Assembly (NCBI GenBank): GCA_902475455.1
Contig: CABRZO010000106.1
Location: forward strand, 1 to 8,620
From: an uncultured Eubacteriales bacterium
GTDB taxonomy: Bacteria > Bacillota > Clostridia > Oscillospirales > Oscillospiraceae
Direction of reading: 5' to 3'
Length of the DNA: 8,620 nucleotides
Both the position numbers and the translations under genes were made by a program. Under the pieces are notes generated by a model. It ran no database searches, was not told the origin of the DNA, and saw only the letters and a program-made list of their open reading frames with translations. Position 1 is the first letter of the stretch, and every line of letters begins with the position of its first letter. Below are positions 4,390-8,620 of this stretch, in pieces.

Positions 4390-6855
4390 ATGGCTTTTAC
4401 ACACCTTCATGTGCATACGGAATTTTCCCTGTTGGACGGGGCCTGCCGCATCAAGGATCTGGTGCGCCGGGTCAAGGAGCTGGGGCAGACCAGCGTGGCC
4501 ATCACCGACCACGGGGTCATGTACGGCTGTGTGGATTTTTACAAGGCCTGCAAGGCGGAGGGCGTGAAGCCCATCATCGGCTGTGAGGTCTATGTGGCCC
4601 CCCGGACCCGGTTTGACAAGGTCCACGAGCTGGACAGCGAGGCCCGGCATCTGGTGCTGCTGTGCAAGAATGAGGAGGGCTACCGCAACCTGTCCTATAT
4701 GGTGAGCCGGGCCAATGTGGAAGGATTTTATGTAAAGCCCCGGATTGACATGGACCTGCTCCGGGAGCACCACGAGGGGCTCATCGCCCTGTCGGCCTGC
4801 CTGGCGGGAGAGATCCCCCGCCGGCTCCGGGCCGGGGATTATGCCGGGGCAAAGGACCACGCCCTGATGATGCGGGAGCTCATGGGGGAGGACAACTATT
4901 TCCTGGAGATTCAGGATCACGGCATCGAGGAGCAGCGGCGCATCCTGCCGGATCTTTACCGGCTCAGCCAGGAGACCGGCATCCCTCTGGTGGCCACCAA
5001 TGACGCCCACTATATCCGCCGGGAGAACGCCGAGGCCCAGGACGTGCTCATGTGCATTCAGACCGGTAAAACCCTGGACGATCCCCACCGGATGAAGTTT
5101 GAGACCGAGGAGTTTTATATCAAGAGCGAAGAGGAGATGTTATCTCTCTTTCCCCAGCATCCGGAAGCGATTGAAAATACGGCGAAAATTGCCGAACGCT
5201 GCCAGATGGATTTCTCCTTCGGCACCTATCACCTGCCGGAGTTCAAGTATCCCGAGGGTTACGACGCCGACAGCTGGTTTGAGAAGCTGTGCCGGGACGG
5301 CTTTGAGCGCCGCTACCCCAACGGCTCTGAGGCCTACCGGAAGCGCCTGGAGTACGAAATGGACATGATCCGCCGCATGGGATTTGAGGACTATTTCCTG
5401 ATCGTCTCCGACTTCACCCAGTACGCCAAGGACCACGATATTCCGGTGGGCCCGGGCCGGGGCAGCGCCGCCGGCAGCATGGTGGCCTACTGCATGAACA
5501 TCACCGACGTGGACCCCATGAAGTACGAGCTGTACTTTGAACGCTTCCTGAACCCGGAGCGGGTCACCATGCCGGATATCGATATGGACTTCTGCTACCG
5601 ACGCCGGGGGGAAGTCATCGATTATGTCAACGAAAAATACGGCGCCGACCATGTGGCTCAGATCATCACTTTCGGTACCATGGCGGCCAAGGGCGTGATC
5701 CGGGACGTGGGCCGGGTGATGAATATGCCCTACGCTGAGGTGGATGTCATCGCCAAACAGGTGCCCAACGCCCTGCACATCACCCTGGACGAGGCATTGA
5801 AGGTGTCCAAGCCCCTGCGGGATATGTATGAGGAGGATGAGCGGGTCAAGCGGCTCATCGACACCGCCCGCACCATTGAGGGGATGCCCCGCAACGCCTC
5901 CAAGCACGCCGCCGGCGTGGTCATCACCCGGCGCCCGGTGTATGAGTATGTGCCCCTGGCCCGGAATGACGAGAGCATTGTCACCCAGTATATTATGACC
6001 ACCCTGGAGGAGCTGGGCCTGCTGAAGATGGACTTCCTGGCCCTGCGGAACCTGACCATCCTGGACGACGCCCAGAAGATGATTCAGCTCCGGGAGCCGG
6101 AGTTTGACCTGCACAACATCCCCGACAACGACCCGGAGGTTTTCAAAATGATCTCCGCCGGCAGGACCTCCGGGGTGTTCCAGATGGAATCCGGGGGCAT
6201 GACCGGGGTGTGTACCCAGATGAAGCCCCAGTCCATCGAGGATCTCACCGCCATTATCGCCCTGTACCGGCCCGGTCCCATGGAGTCCATCCCCCGGTTC
6301 ATCGCCTGCAAGGCCAACCCCAAGCTGATCTCCTACAAGCACCCTATGCTGGAGCCCATCCTGTCGGTGACCTACGGCTGCATCGTCTACCAGGAACAGG
6401 TCATGATGATCTTCCAGCAGCTGGCGGGTTACTCCCTGGGTGGCGCCGACATGGTGCGCCGGGCCATATCCAAGAAGAAGGTGGCTCAGATCGAGGCGGA
6501 GCGGGCGGCCTTCATCTATGGCGACCCGGCCCGGGACATCAGGGGCTGCATTCCCAACGGCATTCCCGAGGACGTGGCCCAGCAGATCTATGATGAGATC
6601 TACGACTTTGCCAACTACGCCTTCAACAAGGCCCACGCAGTGTGCTACGCCATCGTGGCCTATCAGACCGCCTATTTCAAGGCCCACTATCCCCGGGAGT
6701 ATATGGCGGCCCTGCTCACCAGTGTGCTGGATTCCACCGACAAGGTGGCGGAATATATCGGCGAGTGCAAAGAACTGGGCATTCCGCTGCTGCCCCGCCC
6801 TGGTGGCGGAGCGGGAGAAGGGCGGCCCCTACCGCAGCTTCCAGGACTTTTGTGA
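4390..6855 (+). CDS. dnaE: DnaE 5' reading frame: PHP domain, palm, thumb and most of the fingers
   Basis: As it stands this frame gives 821 residues, of which the first 802 are genuine DnaE. The N-terminal PHP domain (about 1-270) keeps a full set of likely metal ligands: H7, H9, D16, H41, E66, H87, C137, D205 and H207. This suggests the PHP proofreading or structural zinc site is intact, unlike the degenerate E. coli domain. The palm has G-P-G-R-G-S-A-A-G-S at 354-363 and the catalytic P-D-I-D-M-D-F with D396 and D398; the third acidic residue is probably D548 in K-M-D-F-L-A-L. The fingers include Y-R-P-G-P-M-E-S-I-P, Q-E-Q-V-M-M-I-F and A-F-N-K-A-H-A-V-C-Y-A. The last 19 residues after L-L-P are frame-shifted and not family-like. 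The product would lack the C-terminal clamp-binding region, so it should not work as a processive polymerase. Confidence 0.85.
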   Translation: MAFTHLHVHTEFSLLDGACRIKDLVRRVKELGQTSVAITDHGVMYGCVDFYKACKAEGVKPIIGCEVYVAPRTRFDKVHELDSEARHLVLLCKNEEGYRNLSYMVSRANVEGFYVKPRIDMDLLREHHEGLIALSACLAGEIPRRLRAGDYAGAKDHALMMRELMGEDNYFLEIQDHGIEEQRRILPDLYRLSQETGIPLVATNDAHYIRRENAEAQDVLMCIQTGKTLDDPHRMKFETEEFYIKSEEEMLSLFPQHPEAIENTAKIAERCQMDFSFGTYHLPEFKYPEGYDADSWFEKLCRDGFERRYPNGSEAYRKRLEYEMDMIRRMGFEDYFLIVSDFTQYAKDHDIPVGPGRGSAAGSMVAYCMNITDVDPMKYELYFERFLNPERVTMPDIDMDFCYRRRGEVIDYVNEKYGADHVAQIITFGTMAAKGVIRDVGRVMNMPYAEVDVIAKQVPNALHITLDEALKVSKPLRDMYEEDERVKRLIDTARTIEGMPRNASKHAAGVVITRRPVYEYVPLARNDESIVTQYIMTTLEELGLLKMDFLALRNLTILDDAQKMIQLREPEFDLHNIPDNDPEVFKMISAGRTSGVFQMESGGMTGVCTQMKPQSIEDLTAIIALYRPGPMESIPRFIACKANPKLISYKHPMLEPILSVTYGCIVYQEQVMMIFQQLAGYSLGGADMVRRAISKKKVAQIEAERAAFIYGDPARDIRGCIPNGIPEDVAQQIYDEIYDFANYAFNKAHAVCYAIVAYQTAYFKAHYPREYMAALLTSVLDSTDKVAEYIGECKELGIPLLPRPGGGAGEGRPLPQLPGLL

Positions 6856-7801
6856 GCGGATGTTTGACCACGACCTGAACCGCCGGGCCCTGGAAAATAT
6901 GATCCGCTGCGGCAGCTTTGACTCCATGGGGGTCCGGCGCAGCCAGCTGGTAGCTGTTATGAACCCGGTGATGGACGGCATCGCCGCCGCCCGGAAACGG
7001 AACCTGGAGGGACAGTTTGACCTATTCGGAGGCCTGGGAGACCAGGACACCGGGGTGGACGAGGTGCCGCTGCCCAATGTGCCGGAATATTCTCGGTCGG
7101 AGCTCATGAATATGGAGCGGGAGACCACCGGTCTCTATCTCACCGGTCATCCCATGGACGAGTACCGGGAGGTGATCCGCCGGGTCCGGGCTGTGTCTAT
7201 TGGCGCCATCAACAATGATTTTGCCGCCGAGACCGGGGCCACCCAGTTTGCGGATAACCAGCGGGTGACTTTGGCCTGTGTCGTCACCGCCGTGAAAACC
7301 AAGACCACCCGGAACAATTCCCTGATGGCCTATGTCAACCTGGAGGATGATACCGGAAGCATTGAAATGCTGGTGTTTTCCAAGACTTTAGGGGAGTGCG
7401 GCAGCTATCTGAAGGAGGGCACCGCTCTGTTGGTGAAGGGCCGCATCTCCGTCCGGGATGAGAAGTCGCCCCAGATCATGTGCGAATCCCTCCAGCCCCT
7501 GGCGGGGGTCACCGGTCGGGAGAGCCCCTACTCCGGCGGAGGCTCCACCCTGGCGGCTAGCCAGGAGGACAAGCCCGGGGTCATTGGAAATAAGAGCAAG
7601 CTCTATCTCCGGGTGCCCAGCATTTCCGATCCCGCAGTGGCCTATTTGCGCAAGGTGCTGATCATGTTTCCCGGCAACAGTCAGCTAGTCTTCTATGCGG
7701 AGGACACCCAAAAACGCTATGGCATGCCCTGCCTGCTCCACACCTCGCTGGTGCGGGAAGCCCGGGAAGTGCTGGGAGAGGAAAACGTGGTGTTGAAATG
7801 A
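6797..7801 (+). CDS. dnaE: DnaE 3' reading frame: helix-hairpin-helix, clamp-binding motif, OB fold and C-terminal domain
   Basis: This frame gives 334 residues of DnaE C terminus. After A-L-V-A-E-R-E-K-G-G-P-Y come the helix-hairpin-helix region L-N-R-R-A-L-E-N-M-I-R-C-G-S-F-D, then Q-F-D-L-F (7013-7027), which matches the internal beta-clamp-binding motif of alpha subunits (QxxLF type). The OB-fold domain spans about 7263-7500 (R-V-T-L-A-C-V-V-T-A-V through the segment ending V-K-G-R-I-S-V). A Gly/Ser-rich linker (about 7500-7590) leads to a small C-terminal domain ending N-V-V-L-K. There is no good independent start: the first in-frame ATG in the family-like part is at 6860, without a clear Shine-Dalgarno. 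Separate translation is therefore doubtful, and this is best read as the tail of the interrupted dnaE. Its stop overlaps the cls ATG. Confidence 0.82.
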   Translation, partial: ALVAEREKGGPYRSFQDFCERMFDHDLNRRALENMIRCGSFDSMGVRRSQLVAVMNPVMDGIAAARKRNLEGQFDLFGGLGDQDTGVDEVPLPNVPEYSRSELMNMERETTGLYLTGHPMDEYREVIRRVRAVSIGAINNDFAAETGATQFADNQRVTLACVVTAVKTKTTRNNSLMAYVNLEDDTGSIEMLVFSKTLGECGSYLKEGTALLVKGRISVRDEKSPQIMCESLQPLAGVTGRESPYSGGGSTLAASQEDKPGVIGNKSKLYLRVPSISDPAVAYLRKVLIMFPGNSQLVFYAEDTQKRYGMPCLLHTSLVREAREVLGEENVVLK

Positions 7802-8620
7802 GCAAGCAGAATAGTAAACTCACCAAGGCCCGGATCAAGGCCAGGGCCCGGGTTACCAAAGACAAGACCAAAGCCACCCTCCGCCGGGGCAAACAGAGCA
7901 TTTTTTCCCGGATCGCCAAAATTATCTTCCATCGGATGTTCTTCGTCAGTCTGGGTATTTTGCTCCAGCTGTTTATCATGGCGATACCCATCATCTGGTT
8001 TGCCCGCTATATAGCGCTGTTCTATCTGGTCTATATCATCATCGCCATCATTGCGGTGCTGAAGATCATCAGCAGTCGCTACCAGAGCGCTTACAAGATC
8101 AGCTGGGTGGTGTTGGTGCTGGCGGTGCCGGTGTTCGGCGGGATTATGTACCTGTTCTACGGCGGCAACAAGATCGGTAAGCGGGCCCGCCGCAAGATGA
8201 ACCAGCAGGAGGAGTGCATCCGTACCTTCATGGGCCACTCCGCCCCGGAGGTCCGGGCGGTGTTGGAGCAGCAGGGCGGGGTGGCCTCCACCCAAGCCCG
8301 GTATCTGGAGGACGCCAGCTTCTGTCCGCCCCATCTCCACACGGAGACCACCTATTTCCCCTTGGGAGACGATATGTTCGAGGCCATGAAACGGGAGCTG
8401 GAAAAGGCGGAGCGGTTCATCTTCCTGGAATACTTCATTATCCGGCCCGGGGTCATGTGGGACGAGATCCTGGAGATTTTGAAACGCAAGGTGGCCCAGG
8501 GGGTGGATGTCCGGGTCATGTACGACGATGTGGGCTGCCTCTATACCCTGCCCACCACTTACGACCGCACCCTGGAGAAGATGGGGATCGCCTGTGAAGT
8601 CTTTAACCGCTACCGGCCGG
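7798..8620 (+). CDS. cls: Cardiolipin synthase (phospholipase D family), N-terminal part, 3' end outside the window
   Basis: The frame is open from the ATG at 7798 to the window edge (274 codons) with no stop. Cls condenses two phosphatidylglycerols into cardiolipin plus glycerol at the inner face of the membrane. An unusually basic N-terminal segment (residues 1-41, rich in Lys/Arg) is followed by hydrophobic helices at about 48-69 and 72-91. A third, at about 104-121, contains V-P-V-F-G-G-I-M-Y-L-F-Y-G, typical of the PLDc_N domain found in Cls. The first phospholipase D-like half is under way: M-F-E-A-M-K-R-E-L-E-K-A-E, then I-F-L-E-Y-F-I-I and V-D-V-R-V-M-Y-D-D-V-G. The window ends just before the first HKD catalytic motif, so catalytic residues cannot be checked. 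The ATG overlaps the dnaE TGA as ATGA; the nearest purine-rich stretch (7774-7782) is about 15 nt away, so translation probably depends on coupling to dnaE. Confidence 0.88.
   Translation, partial: MSKQNSKLTKARIKARARVTKDKTKATLRRGKQSIFSRIAKIIFHRMFFVSLGILLQLFIMAIPIIWFARYIALFYLVYIIIAIIAVLKIISSRYQSAYKISWVVLVLAVPVFGGIMYLFYGGNKIGKRARRKMNQQEECIRTFMGHSAPEVRAVLEQQGGVASTQARYLEDASFCPPHLHTETTYFPLGDDMFEAMKRELEKAERFIFLEYFIIRPGVMWDEILEILKRKVAQGVDVRVMYDDVGCLYTLPTTYDRTLEKMGIACEVFNRYRP

Larger units (their letters stand above)
4390..7801 (+). pseudogene. dnaE: dnaE locus (DNA polymerase III subunit alpha) broken by an internal deletion with frameshift
   Basis: The full dnaE locus runs from the ATG at 4390 to the stop at 7799-7801 but is split between two frames. 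The first frame is family-like up to L-L-P (codon ending at 6795), then reads unrelated residues to a TGA at 6853-6855. The second frame becomes family-like at 6797 (A-L-V-A-E-R-E-K-G-G) and continues to the C terminus. In E. coli DnaE the matching points (L-P and E-A-I-I-E-A-R) are separated by about 33 residues: the P-D-I-N motif, an f-G-l strand and the K-G-V-G hairpin. All are absent here in every frame. A deletion of about 101 nt (any length of the form 3n+2) fits both the frame change and the missing protein. With those residues restored, the protein would be about 1,170 residues, normal for DnaE. DnaE is normally essential, so an assembly error or a mixed population must be considered alongside a true lesion. 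Confidence 0.8.

Noticed and set aside
5140..6687. Long open frame on the minus strand opposite dnaE (515 codons)
   Set aside because: It mirrors dnaE in GC-rich DNA, is rich in Gly/His/Val/Leu without recognisable motifs, and overlaps a strongly conserved gene throughout.
6440..6860. Intein or split-gene explanation for the two dnaE frames
   Set aside because: No extra sequence lies between the halves; residues are missing rather than inserted, and there are no intein motifs.
7717..8340. Minus-strand frame opposite the dnaE end and cls start (207 codons)
   Set aside because: The + strand here encodes convincing DnaE and Cls sequence; the minus-strand product has no family features.

Overview
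The window looks like chromosomal housekeeping DNA from a GC-rich, low-G+C-phylum (Firmicutes) gut-type clostridium, most likely in the Oscillospiraceae/Oscillospirales. That placement rests on three things: the murB-rapZ-yvcK-whiA gene order typical of Firmicutes, a DnaE-type replicative polymerase with an intact-looking PHP domain, and codon use dominated by CGG, GCC, CTG and GTG. The genus is an inference and was not tested. Every gene lies on the + strand and gaps are at most 92 bp, so the window reads as one or two long operons. There is no tRNA, rRNA, CRISPR array, insertion sequence or phage gene.

Layout: (1) 1-459 is the C-terminal half of murB (peptidoglycan precursor synthesis), open at the left edge. 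(2) 488-1351 is rapZ/yvcJ (P-loop nucleotide-binding protein). (3) 1356-2393 is yvcK/glmR (UDP-GlcNAc-linked regulator of cell-wall precursor supply). (4) 2394-2485 is the longest gap; it holds two perfect hairpins and a small dyad in front of a strong Shine-Dalgarno. (5) 2486-3385 is whiA. (6) 3396-3863 is a VanZ-family membrane protein, overlapping by ATGA with (7) 3860-4333, a LURP-one-related (tubby-like fold) protein. (8) 4390-7801 is dnaE, the DNA polymerase III alpha subunit, broken at about 6796. (9) 7798 to the right edge is the N-terminal part of a cardiolipin synthase, overlapping the dnaE stop by ATGA.

The genes fit a growth and envelope theme. MurB, YvcK and probably RapZ act around UDP-GlcNAc and peptidoglycan precursors, WhiA links to division and chromosome segregation, DnaE replicates DNA, and Cls makes cardiolipin. 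The VanZ/LURP-one pair has no assigned function here.

The most notable observation is in dnaE. The reading frame changes at 6796, and about 33-34 residues that the family normally carries there are absent (the PDIN motif, the fGl segment and the KGVG hairpin). This looks like a deletion of roughly 100 nt rather than a simple one-base error. It is either a real lesion in an essential gene or an assembly artefact. I found no convincing undescribed system in this window; the other findings are modest.
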